DNA of 64,000 bases from Sandaracinaceae bacterium (GTDB lineage: Bacteria > Myxococcota_A > Polyangia > Polyangiales > Sandaracinaceae): assembly GCA_019637095.1 (NCBI GenBank), contig JAHBWG010000002.1, forward strand, positions 1 through 64,000, given 5' to 3'. A program made the position numbers and the translations under genes. The notes beneath the pieces were generated by a model that was given only the letters and a program-made list of their open reading frames with translations, did no database searches and was not told the DNA's origin. Below are positions 1 through 8,585 of the stretch, piece after piece (position 1 is the stretch's first letter; every line of letters begins with the position of its first letter).

Positions 1-2654
1 TCGGCGGCGCGCAGCCGCGCGTCGCGCGCTTCGCTCTCGGGGAGCAGCGCGGCCGCGTCCGACCACGCCCGCGCCGCGTCCGCGTGCCGGCCGAGCCGCG
101 TCGAGAGGAGCGCCGCGTTCACCAGCGCGTCGCGCCGCCGCTCGCGCGCGCTCGGGCGCGACGAGGCGAAGCGCGGCGAGCGGGCGATCGTCTCGTAGCC
201 CGCGAGCGCCCGATCGTAGTCGAACGCCCGCGCGGCGCGCTGCGCGAGCTGGAACTGCGCCTCGGCGACGAGCTCGTCGCGGGCCTCGTCGCCCGCGGGC
301 GTCTGCGCCACGATCCGCTCGTAGAGCGCCTGTGCCGCCTCGCCTCGCCCGGCCTCTTGCTCGAAGAGCCGCGCGGCGAGCAGCAGGGCCGCCGGCGCGT
401 CCGGGTGATCCGGCTGCGCGTCGATCGCGTGGGTGAGGTCGGCGGCGAGGGCGGCCGCGCGCTCGGCGCGCGCGCGCGGGTCGGGGAGCGCTCGCAGCGC
501 CTCGGCCCGGTCGCGGAGCTGGCGCAGGCGCGCGGAGGTCTCGATCGCGGGGAGCGCGCGGGCGAGGCAGTCTGGGCCCTCGCACGCGTCGAGCGCGGGC
601 GGTCCACCGGGCGCGAAGTTGCACCCGCGCTCGCGGACCTCGCGGGCGAGCGCGGCGACGCGCGCCGCGTCGTTGGCCGCCGCCGCCTCGTCGAGGAGCG
701 CGCGCAGCGCGTCACGGCCCACGGCGCTCGCGCGCGGGCCCGCGCAGCGCGCGCGGAAGATCATCTCGAAGCGCCGCCGCGCCTCCGCGCCGTGGCCATG
801 GCGCGCGAGCAAGAGCGCGTTGTTGAACGCGAACGCGTCGCGCACGCCCTCCTCGTCCTCGTCCGGGCGGACCCAGCGCACGTAGATCTCGCGGGCGCGC
901 GCGGCGCGGGCGAGCGCGGCGGGGACCGGCTGCGGGGCCCGCGCGTTGGTCTCGGGCCAGCGCGCGCCCGCCGCCTCGGCCGCGAGGCGCTCCGCCTCCG
1001 CGGCGCGCCGCGCCGCCGCGACACGGCGCGCGCCGTCGAGCGGGGAGTCGCGCACGTCGGCGTACGCTTGCGCGGCCTCGGCGTAGCGCCCCGACCAGAA
1101 GAGCGCGTCCGCGAGATCGTACGCGAGCTCGTAGGCGCGGGCCGCGCGTGGGTAGCGATCGAGGAACCGGCGGTAGGCGTCGATGGCGGCCGCGTAGTGC
1201 GTGGCGGCGCTCGCCTCGAGCGCCGGGGTCGCGGCGGCGCGCTCGCGCTGCGCGCGCCGGTGGAGCGCGCGCGCGGTCGCGGCGAGGGCGGCGCGTCCGA
1301 GCGCGTCCGCGCGATCCGCGCCGCCCGGGCACGCGCGCGCGCGCCAGCTCGGATCCTCGACGACCTCGCGCACGAGCGCGTCGAGCGCGGCGAGGACCGC
1401 CGCCGCGTCGCCGAGCTGCCGCGCCGCCCGCACGATCGCGAGGTGCACGTCGGGCGTGTCGCAGCCAGCGGGGAAGCTCGAGAGGTGCAGCCGCCACGCG
1501 AGGATCGCCTCGTCGGGGTGCCCCTCGTCGAAGAGCGCCGCGCCGACGCGCCGGTACACCTCGCGGGCCCACGGCCGCTGCCGGGGCCACAGCGCGCCGT
1601 CCTCGAGGCGCTCGAGCGGGTGCGGGCCTCCCGCGGTGTGGTCCGGCCGACCGTCCTCGTCCCAGTCGTCGTGCGCCAGCGTGAGCGCGATGTACGTCAG
1701 CGCCTCCTCGCGCAGCTCCGCGCTCGCGCGGCCGGTGCGGGCGCGCTCCTCGTCCGTGCGCGTCACGAGCGCCGCGAAGTGCTCGATGGCCTCGGCGTAG
1801 CGCCCCGCGCGGTACTCGCTCCAGGCGAGCACGTAGAGGCCGAGCGCGTAGAGCCGGTCGTCCGGCCGCGCGACGACGCGGCGCAGCGCGCCGATGGCTG
1901 CGCCGAGATCGGCCGCCTCGAAGTGGTGCTCGCCGAGGCGGAGCCAGACCTCGGTGGCGAGCGCGGACGCCGGCGCCGGGCAGCCGGCGTAGGGGTCGAT
2001 CTGCGCGCGCCCCGCGCCCGGCGCGAAGAGGGCGGGGTGGCGCGACGCGGTCGGCGTCGCCTCGGGGCACACGAGCGAGCGCCAGAGGGCGACCGCCTCC
2101 GCGTCGCCGCCGCTCTGCGCGAGCGCCCACGCGAGGAGGTACGCGGCGCGCTCGCGGTGCGGCGAGGCGGCGAAGCGCTCGACCACGCGGCGGGCAGCCG
2201 CGATGACGTCGCCGAGCTCGAGCGTGTCGCCGGGCGCGTCGTAGGCGCGCTCGACGTAGAGCTCCGCGAGCCGCAAGAGCGCTTGCGGGGTGTGGCGGGC
2301 CTCGTCCGGGTGGCGCCGTACGAACTCCTCGAGCCGCTCGATCGCCTCGCGCCGCGCCCGCGCCTCGCGCCGGCGCGCGTCGCGGACCGAGGCGGCGTAG
2401 CGGGTGATCGTCGCGCGCCGCCGCGCGCGCGCGCGGCGCTCGAGCAGCGAGTCGACGGAGGCGCGGTAGTCGGCCGCGCGCTCGCCGTAGCGCGTGAGGG
2501 CGCCGTCGAGCTCCGCCGCCGGCGACGCGACCTCGGGTGATGTCGCGGGCGCGCGGGGTCGCGGCGGGACGTCGAGGAACGAGAGATCGACCTGCGCGGC
2601 GGCGCTTGCCGTGACCAGCCAGCTCGCGAGCGCGACCGTCAGCGTCCTCTTCAA
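1..2654 (-). CDS. TPR-type repeat protein with signal peptide (partial, C-terminus off the left edge)
   Basis: The frame is open from a TTG start at 2654 to the window edge, giving at least 884 codons with no stop. The N-terminus MKRTLTVALASWLVTASAAA is a good Sec signal peptide with an Ala-rich cleavage site, so the protein is probably periplasmic. The rest is Ala/Arg/Glu-rich helix-turn-helix repeats of TPR type, with a coiled-coil-like stretch at about residues 45-90. Repeated motifs such as AYLLAWALAQSGGDAEAV and LFEQEAGEAAQALYERI are typical of large myxobacterial TPR proteins. It is the last visible gene of a leftward set below the VanW gene, 69 bases away. The TTG start is inferred because it directly precedes the signal peptide. 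Partner and function are unknown. Confidence 0.75.
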   Translation of the reverse strand, partial: MKRTLTVALASWLVTASAAAQVDLSFLDVPPRPRAPATSPEVASPAAELDGALTRYGERAADYRASVDSLLERRARARRRATITRYAASVRDARRREARARREAIERLEEFVRRHPDEARHTPQALLRLAELYVERAYDAPGDTLELGDVIAAARRVVERFAASPHRERAAYLLAWALAQSGGDAEAVALWRSLVCPEATPTASRHPALFAPGAGRAQIDPYAGCPAPASALATEVWLRLGEHHFEAADLGAAIGALRRVVARPDDRLYALGLYVLAWSEYRAGRYAEAIEHFAALVTRTDEERARTGRASAELREEALTYIALTLAHDDWDEDGRPDHTAGGPHPLERLEDGALWPRQRPWAREVYRRVGAALFDEGHPDEAILAWRLHLSSFPAGCDTPDVHLAIVRAARQLGDAAAVLAALDALVREVVEDPSWRARACPGGADRADALGRAALAATARALHRRAQRERAAATPALEASAATHYAAAIDAYRRFLDRYPRAARAYELAYDLADALFWSGRYAEAAQAYADVRDSPLDGARRVAAARRAAEAERLAAEAAGARWPETNARAPQPVPAALARAARAREIYVRWVRPDEDEEGVRDAFAFNNALLLARHGHGAEARRRFEMIFRARCAGPRASAVGRDALRALLDEAAAANDAARVAALAREVRERGCNFAPGGPPALDACEGPDCLARALPAIETSARLRQLRDRAEALRALPDPRARAERAAALAADLTHAIDAQPDHPDAPAALLLAARLFEQEAGRGEAAQALYERIVAQTPAGDEARDELVAEAQFQLAQRAARAFDYDRALAGYETIARSPRFASSRPSARERRRDALVNAALLSTRLGRHADAARAWSDAAALLPESEARDARLRAA

Positions 2655-2723
2655 GGTCCTGCCTCAGCGTGGCATGGACCTCGACGCGCGCCCGGCCCCG
2701 ATCGGCTCACGCGACAGGCGCGC

Positions 2724-4106
2724 TCAGAACGGGTTGGCGGGGAGGGCGGCCGCCGCGAGCGGCGCGCCGCTCGCCGGGTCGAGCGAGCCGGGCGCGACGC
2801 GCACGATGCGGTCCGTCGGCGGATAGCGCAGCCGGTGGTGCTCGATGCGCACGCCGCGTGCGTCGCGGACCGTCCGCTCCCGCAGGATCGTGAAGCCACG
2901 CAAGGGTCGTTGCGTCACGCGCTGCTGGCCGGGCGCGACGGTTGGGTCCTCCACGTAGCGGTCCGACCACGCGTCCGTCGAGAGCGTCTGCCGGTGCCAC
3001 TCGACGGTCGCGGGCCGGCGCGGTCCCCACAGCTCGACGACCAGCTGCCCGGCCTCGGCGCGCGCGCGCACCTCGAGCGGGACCTCGTAGGGGTTCGCGA
3101 TCACGAGATCGACGTTCGGCCACACTACGGTCGCGTCGAGGCCCATCGGGATGTACGCGCTCGGCCGCGAGTGGGGCCGGTGCTCGGCGATCTCGAGCCC
3201 CGCGAGGAAGGCGGCGGCGTGCAGCGTGCTCGCGACCTGGCAGACGCCGCCGCCGATGCCGTCGACCATCTCGCCGTCGAGGATCACGTGCGCGACGCGG
3301 TAGCCGCGCGCGACCGAGCGGTCGCCGACGCGGTCGTTGAAGCTCAGCCGCCCGCGCGCCGGGACGGTGGCGCCGTCGAGGAGCGACGCCGCGAGCGCGA
3401 CGTTGTGCGCGCGCGTGCGCTCGCCGCCGCGCGTCTCGTACTCGGTCCGGTACCGCGAGACGAGCACCGGCTCGACCCGCGCGGGCGGCCGCGGCGGGAG
3501 CGGCGCGCGCCCCACGCCCGACGGGATGCGCGTCACCGGGAGCCGCACCACGCCTTCCCCGGCGACGAGCGCGCTCAGGATCGCCTCGATGGCGGCGTCC
3601 TGCTCGAGGCGCGCCCCGTCGGCGCTCAGCTCGAGCAGGCGGCCGCGCTCGCTGACGCGCGCGGGGCGCGGCGGGTGATCGACCTGGTTGGCGAGATCGC
3701 GGACGAACTCCGCGACGGCCGCGCGGTCCGTGCGGATCGTCCACGCGAGGTCGACGCGGCCCGCCGCGGCGGCGAGCAGGGCCGGCACGTCGACGAGCGG
3801 GTTGCCCGTCCGCCCGTGCCGCTCGACCGCGGCGCGCATCGCCTCGACGTCGACGTCCGCGCCGAGCGCCTCGCGGGTGGGCCGGTGCAGGATCTCGCCC
3901 GCCTCGATCGCGAGATCCGCCGCGCGCCACCGCCCCGCCCGCGCCTCGAGCTGAGCGCTCGCGGGCGCGCGCGGGTCGAGCGGCTCGGCCGCGACGCGCA
4001 GCCCCTCCGCGAGCCGGCCGCTCGCGAGCATCAGCCCCCACGGGACGAGCGGCGAGGCGAGGGCCATCGTGAGCGCGACGAGCGCGATGCGCAGGGAGCG
4101 GGACAC
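2724..4106 (-). CDS. VanW family protein
   Basis: A 460-residue protein if the GTG at 4106 is used; it directly precedes a signal-anchor segment (SLRIALVALTMALASPL). An upstream ATG at 4172 would add 22 Arg/Gly-rich residues. The VanW domain lies at about residues 220-360, with the family hallmark GGGVCQVASTLHAAAF and the downstream HRPHSRPSAYIPMG block. The N-terminal half probably holds a peptidoglycan-binding-type region as in other VanW proteins, but I cannot prove this by eye. VanW proteins are envelope-associated and their activity is not established. The gene follows the ATP-grasp/GCS2 gene on the same strand after 114 bases, so it may share that transcript. Confidence 0.85.
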   Translation of the reverse strand: MSRSLRIALVALTMALASPLVPWGLMLASGRLAEGLRVAAEPLDPRAPASAQLEARAGRWRAADLAIEAGEILHRPTREALGADVDVEAMRAAVERHGRTGNPLVDVPALLAAAAGRVDLAWTIRTDRAAVAEFVRDLANQVDHPPRPARVSERGRLLELSADGARLEQDAAIEAILSALVAGEGVVRLPVTRIPSGVGRAPLPPRPPARVEPVLVSRYRTEYETRGGERTRAHNVALAASLLDGATVPARGRLSFNDRVGDRSVARGYRVAHVILDGEMVDGIGGGVCQVASTLHAAAFLAGLEIAEHRPHSRPSAYIPMGLDATVVWPNVDLVIANPYEVPLEVRARAEAGQLVVELWGPRRPATVEWHRQTLSTDAWSDRYVEDPTVAPGQQRVTQRPLRGFTILRERTVRDARGVRIEHHRLRYPPTDRIVRVAPGSLDPASGAPLAAAALPANPF

Positions 4107-4220
4107 GCCGGAGCGCAGTGTAACCGTCGAGCGCCTCGGACCGCCCGTTCGTGGCCCGCGTCCAGGCGCCACGGCGCTCGGTCGCGGCCGTGGGCGGTGG
4201 TCGATCGCGGAGGCGAGGGC

Positions 4221-6986
4221 TCACGTGCGGCCGCGCCAGGGCCGGTCGTGGCGCAGACACTCACAGAGCTCGCGGTAGGTCGCGCGCGCCGCGGCGTCGA
4301 GATCTTGCGCGGCCTCGACGTGTGCGCGGATGCGCTCCGACAGCGTCCCGCGCTGGCGGATCTGCTCGACGTGGTCGAGGTAGGGGCGCTCCGCGCGCCG
4401 CAGCCTCCGCTCGGCCCGCGTGATCATGCGCGCGGTGACCTCCGCGACCTCGGCGAGCCCGTCGTCCCCGCGCGACAGCCCGTGCAGATGCGGCGCGTGG
4501 ACCCGCGCGCGGCTGCCGTCGCGCACGCAGGCCTCGAGATCGGCGACGAGCAGGGAGTGATCCGGCAGCGCGAGCCGCCCTCGGATGAGGTCGACGCTCA
4601 GATCGTGGAGCGCCCCGCGCACGTAAGCGGCGATGGCCACGTCGAGCTTCGGGCACTCCTGCGAGTCGAGGACGCGGACCTCCATCGATCTGCGCGTGAG
4701 CTTGAAGACCGCGCCGCGCGCGTTGAGCCACTCGTGGCGGATCGCGCTCGCGTCCTCGAGCCGGTCGAGCGCCCGGTACATCGGGCCGAGCACGTCGCGC
4801 CGGTAGCCGGCCAGGCTCTGCACGTACTCGGGGACGGTCGCGCCCATGGACTCGGGGAGCCGGATCTGGTGGCCGAGGACGAACGCGAGCCGGTTGTCGG
4901 CGGCGGGCCCGAGCCGCCCGCCGTACATCGGCGAGCTCGCCGCGACCGCGGGGAGGTACGGGACGAGGAGGGCCGCGGCGTTCATCATCGCGACCGCCTC
5001 GTGCTCGCGTCCGAGGGGCAAGTTCACTTGCATGCTCTGGACGTTCGCCCACCCGTGCGTCGCGGTGTCGAAGAGGCGAGCGTACGTGTCGTACACGCGG
5101 CGCCCCGAGCGGGACCAGCGCACGGCGGCGGTGGGGTCGAGCCAGGGGTGCATCGACGTCGGCATCGGGCGGGCGCCGCGCTCCTCGAGCACGCGCGCGA
5201 GGCGCTCGACGCCCTCGGCGAGGAGAGCCTCCGTCTCGGTGAGGCTCGCGCGCGGCGCCACCGTCTTGAGCTCGATGAGGTGATCGAAGAGCTCGTTGGA
5301 GAAGCCGACCGCGCCGAGCTCGGCCTCCGAGGCTGGCCGGCCCGCGAGCGCGGCGAGGGCGGCCTCCGCGTCGTGCCGGATCTCGAGCGCGTCGTCGACG
5401 ATGGCGTACTCGACCTCGAGACCCACCACCTCGTACGCCCGGTAGTCGCGGGCGCGCGCGCGGAGCGCCGAGGAACGCGGGCGCGGCGCGTCCGAGGACG
5501 GAGGCTCGCTGCCCGCCGGCAGCGGCGCCGCGTCTTCGACGAGGCGCCGGACGAACCAGCCGAGCAGGTCCTCGTAGACGCGCTCCCCCTCGGCGGCGTC
5601 CTCGTAGTCGCGGTTGATGTCGGGGTTGTCGTTGACCTCGATGACCACCGGCCCTTCGCGCGTCTCCTTCAGGTCGAGCCCGTAGAGCCCGTCGCCGATC
5701 AGGCGCGCCGCCGCGCACGCGACGCGCTTGAGCGGGGCGGGGACCTGCTCGAGCGGCACCGCGACGACGCGTCCGTCGCGGGGCGCGCGCCCGGGCGCGC
5801 CGGTGCGCCGGATCTGCCAGTGCCCCGGGACCATGTAGTAGCGGGCGGCGAAGAGCGGCTTGCCGTCGAGCACGCCGATCCGCCAGTCGAAGTCCGTGCG
5901 CAGGTACTCTTGCGCGATCAGGATCGGCGAGGCGCGCAGGAGCTCGGGCACGCGCTCGTCCCAGACCTCGGGCGTGGGGATCTTGAAGACCGCGGTGCTG
6001 AAGGAGCCGTCGGGGACCTTGAGCACGAAGGGGCTGCCGAGCGCGCGGGTGACGTCGTCGTAGCTCGTCCCGCGCACGACGCGCAGCGTCGTCGGGGTCG
6101 GGATGCCGGCCCGCTCGAGGAGCTCGGCCAGGTACACCTTGTTCCCGCTCCGCAGGATGGAGTGCGTGTCGTCGATCACGGGCATCCCGAGCGCCTCGGC
6201 GCGCTGCGCGAAGCGGAACGCGGGGAGCGCGGGGCCCGTGAGGCAACGGATGAAGAGCGCGTCGTGCTCGGCGAGGCGTTCGAGATCACCGAGGCCGATC
6301 CGGCGGACGGCCACGCCCATGCGCTCGCCGATCCGTTCGAGGCGCGCGATCGCGTCGTCGTCGGACGGCTTGAACGGGTCGAGGGGGTCGTAGAGCACAG
6401 CGAGGCTCGCGCGGACGGGGCCGGCGCTCACCGCCGCGGTGTCGAACCGGCCGGCGCGCAGGCGCTCCGCGAGCGCTTCGCGGCCCGGGTCGTCGAGCTG
6501 ATCGAGCGAGCGCGCGCGCAGATCGTAGAGGCGCCACGCGCCGTCCGCGTGCACGAAAGAGAGCCGGCACGCGGGGACCGGGAGCCGCCGGTAGATCTTC
6601 GCCGCGGCGCGCGCGAGCTCGCGTCGATCGCAGCGCCCGAAGAGGCTGAGGATCTCGAGGCGGGGCGCCGCTCGGAGCGCGGGCAGGCGTGCAGGGTCGC
6701 GCAGGGTCGCGACGCCGGCTTCCTCGAGCACGCGCAGCGCCTCCGGGACGTTCACCAGCGTCTCGAGGGTGTCGATGGACGGGACCACCTCGTGGCCGCG
6801 CGCGTCGGCGAGGAGCGAGACGTAGTAGCCCTCGGAGAGGTAACGGCCGACGTCGCACAGATTGAGGACCGTGACGCCGCCCGCCGGCGCGCGGGCCGCC
6901 TCCTCCGCGAGGTAGCTCGACGGCTCCACGGTCTCGATGCCCGCTAGCGCGCTCGGCGCGATCACCATGGTGCGGCGGCGGCTCAT
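4221..6986 (-). CDS. RimK-like ATP-grasp / GCS2 (glutamate-cysteine ligase type 2) fusion amidoligase
   Basis: A 921-residue fusion of two different carboxylate-amine ligases. Residues about 38-180 are an RLAN-type domain (RimK-like ATP-grasp N-terminal; VLNLCDVGRYLSEGYYVSLL). Residues about 190-480 are the ATP-grasp core, with metal-ligand motif VIEVNDNPDINRDYED at 448-463 (E450, N452). A Pro/Ser linker (485-510) leads to a GCS2 domain, about 515-900, starting GLEVEYAIVDD and containing MEVRVLDSQECPKLD. ATP-grasp and GCS2 enzymes both form amide bonds through acyl-phosphates, so the protein could perform two successive ligations on one substrate. It starts two bases after the C39-like peptidase stop, so the two genes are almost certainly co-transcribed. 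The substrate is unknown; a glutamate- or cysteine-containing small peptide is a guess from family knowledge. Confidence 0.9.
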   Translation of the reverse strand: MSRRRTMVIAPSALAGIETVEPSSYLAEEAARAPAGGVTVLNLCDVGRYLSEGYYVSLLADARGHEVVPSIDTLETLVNVPEALRVLEEAGVATLRDPARLPALRAAPRLEILSLFGRCDRRELARAAAKIYRRLPVPACRLSFVHADGAWRLYDLRARSLDQLDDPGREALAERLRAGRFDTAAVSAGPVRASLAVLYDPLDPFKPSDDDAIARLERIGERMGVAVRRIGLGDLERLAEHDALFIRCLTGPALPAFRFAQRAEALGMPVIDDTHSILRSGNKVYLAELLERAGIPTPTTLRVVRGTSYDDVTRALGSPFVLKVPDGSFSTAVFKIPTPEVWDERVPELLRASPILIAQEYLRTDFDWRIGVLDGKPLFAARYYMVPGHWQIRRTGAPGRAPRDGRVVAVPLEQVPAPLKRVACAAARLIGDGLYGLDLKETREGPVVIEVNDNPDINRDYEDAAEGERVYEDLLGWFVRRLVEDAAPLPAGSEPPSSDAPRPRSSALRARARDYRAYEVVGLEVEYAIVDDALEIRHDAEAALAALAGRPASEAELGAVGFSNELFDHLIELKTVAPRASLTETEALLAEGVERLARVLEERGARPMPTSMHPWLDPTAAVRWSRSGRRVYDTYARLFDTATHGWANVQSMQVNLPLGREHEAVAMMNAAALLVPYLPAVAASSPMYGGRLGPAADNRLAFVLGHQIRLPESMGATVPEYVQSLAGYRRDVLGPMYRALDRLEDASAIRHEWLNARGAVFKLTRRSMEVRVLDSQECPKLDVAIAAYVRGALHDLSVDLIRGRLALPDHSLLVADLEACVRDGSRARVHAPHLHGLSRGDDGLAEVAEVTARMITRAERRLRRAERPYLDHVEQIRQRGTLSERIRAHVEAAQDLDAAARATYRELCECLRHDRPWRGRT

Positions 6987-6987
6987 C

Positions 6988-7698
6988 TCAGCGGGGCCGG
7001 CTCACGACGACGAGGACGCCGTCGTAGGTGACGTCGCCGAGGAGCACGGCGTTGAGGAGACGGCGCGCCGCCACCTCGTAGCGGTGCCCTGCGCCGAAGG
7101 GGTTGTGGGGGTAGGGGTCGACCACGTCGAAGCGAGCGCCTCGCTCGGAGTAACCGTCGATGACCACGAAGTGTCCGGCCGGCTCGCCCGCGACGTCGTC
7201 CGGCCGGCTCGTCGCCGGGTCCTCGCGCGGGGCGCCGTAGAGGTAGGTGGCGCTGAGCCCGGCGATGAGGGGGCGGCCCGAGTCGAGCAGCTGCACGAGC
7301 AGCGACGGATCGAAGTCGTCGAACGAGATGCGTCCGCCCCGCTCGAGGAAGTCCACGTACGCCATCGCGATCGCCGCGAGGCGGGGGTCGGTCACCGCCG
7401 CGGCGCGGGCCGCGAGCTTGGCGGTGAGCGCGGCCGCGCTCAGTCCGGCCCACGTCGGATCGAAGACGCGGAGGTTGCAGCTGAAGAGGGTGACCTCGTA
7501 GCCGAGCTCGATCGCGGCGCGGCCGAGGTGGACGCCCACCGTGCCGCCGTCGGGGTTGCGCTCGACGCGCGCGGCGAGCTCGAGGAACGAGCGTGGATCG
7601 CCGTGGTGCGCGAGGACCTGCGCCAGGCAGGTGGGCCCGCAGCTGACGTCATCGGGCTGCGTGAGCGCGGGCACGCCGTGGAGGATGCGGTCGGCCAA
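6988..7698 (-). CDS. C39-like papain-fold cysteine peptidase
   Basis: A 236-residue soluble protein without a signal peptide. The motif QPDDVSCGPTCLAQVLAHHG carries the candidate nucleophile C20, GHFVVIDGY carries H176 and VVDPYPHNP carries D194, which together form the peptidase C39-like triad. Family members cleave peptide or amide bonds, for example leader peptides, but here no transporter is fused or adjacent. It is the first gene of the leftward amidoligase operon, with only one base before the fusion ligase. A peptidase beside a peptide-forming ligase suggests trimming, release or recycling of the product. The role is inferred from context. Confidence 0.82.
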   Translation of the reverse strand: MADRILHGVPALTQPDDVSCGPTCLAQVLAHHGDPRSFLELAARVERNPDGGTVGVHLGRAAIELGYEVTLFSCNLRVFDPTWAGLSAAALTAKLAARAAAVTDPRLAAIAMAYVDFLERGGRISFDDFDPSLLVQLLDSGRPLIAGLSATYLYGAPREDPATSRPDDVAGEPAGHFVVIDGYSERGARFDVVDPYPHNPFGAGHRYEVAARRLLNAVLLGDVTYDGVLVVVSRPR

Positions 7699-7847
7699 CG
7701 CCCGTACCGTAGAGCACCGGTTCGTCCCAGACCACCGGTCTCACGGGCGGAACCGGCTCCCGTCGCGACGCGCGCCCGTGGGCGTCACGTCGCCGGCGAC
7801 AGCGGGGCCGTGGATCGGCGATGATGGAGCTGCCCCGAGGGCGCGGT

Positions 7848-8552
7848 ATGACCCTCCGACTCCTCCTCACCTGCGAGCACGCGCGCAGCGCCGTCCCCGA
7901 CGGCGTGGAGCTCGGCGTCGAGCCGGCGCACCTCGCGACGCACGTCGCCTACGACCGCGGGGCCCTCGCCATCGCGCGCGGTCTCGCCGAGGCGACCGGC
8001 GCGCCGCTGCACGAAGGCGCCTACAGCCGGCTCGTCGTCGACCTCAACCGCATGGCCGACAACCCGGAGGTCATCGCGGCCGTCACGAGCGGCCTCGCGG
8101 TCCCGGGCAACGCCGCGCTCGACGCGCCCGCGCGCGCCGCGCGCATCGCGCGGTGGCACACGCCGTGGCGCGAGGCGGTCCGCGCCGAGGCGATCGCCCT
8201 GTCCGCGCGCGGCTACTGTCTGCACCTCTCCATCCACTCGTTCGATCCCGCGGTCGATCCGCCGCGGCGGGGCTTCGACGCGGGCGTGCTGTTCGATCCC
8301 GCGCGCGTCCCGGAGCGCGCGCAGGCCGCCGCGCTGCGCGACGCGCTCGTGAGCGCCGGCTTCGCCGCGCGGCTCAACGAGCCGTTCCACGGCACGCCGG
8401 AGGGCACGACGAGCTGGCTGCGCGCGCAGCTCCCGCCGCACGGCTACGGCGGCGTCGAGCTCGAGGCGTCCTACGCATGGGTGGACGATCCCTCGCGCAC
8501 CGCGTCGTACGTCGCGGCCATCGCCCGCGCCGTGGCCGCGATCCGCGCGTGA
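7848..8552 (+). CDS. N-formylglutamate amidohydrolase family protein
   Basis: A 234-residue hydrolase of the N-formylglutamate amidohydrolase (HutG-type) fold. The start at 7848 is preferred over ATGs at 7821 and 7824. It has a GAGGG ribosome site six bases upstream and gives the family-like N-terminus MTLRLLLTCEHARSAVP. Visible motifs are the N-terminal CEH, YSRLVVDLNR near the middle and LHLSIHSFDP, which carry probable metal-binding and catalytic residues. It is transcribed divergently from the peptidase/amidoligase operon across about 150 bases. No histidine-degradation genes are nearby, so hydrolysis of an amide made by the neighbouring ligase is more likely than a hut role. That assignment is inference. 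Confidence 0.85.
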   Translation: MTLRLLLTCEHARSAVPDGVELGVEPAHLATHVAYDRGALAIARGLAEATGAPLHEGAYSRLVVDLNRMADNPEVIAAVTSGLAVPGNAALDAPARAARIARWHTPWREAVRAEAIALSARGYCLHLSIHSFDPAVDPPRRGFDAGVLFDPARVPERAQAAALRDALVSAGFAARLNEPFHGTPEGTTSWLRAQLPPHGYGGVELEASYAWVDDPSRTASYVAAIARAVAAIRA

Positions 8553-8585
8553 CGCAGGGGCGCCCGCCCTGCCATCCTTCGCGTC

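Noticed and set aside
84-2540. Long plus-strand open frame of 818 residues
   Set aside because: Arg/Ala/Gly-rich shadow of the minus-strand TPR gene; no domain or signal, and the minus frame is coherent from signal peptide to edge.
2835-6947. Plus-strand open frame of 1370 residues
   Set aside because: Shadow of the VanW and ATP-grasp/GCS2 genes, composed of Arg/Val/Asp/Glu-rich text without motifs.
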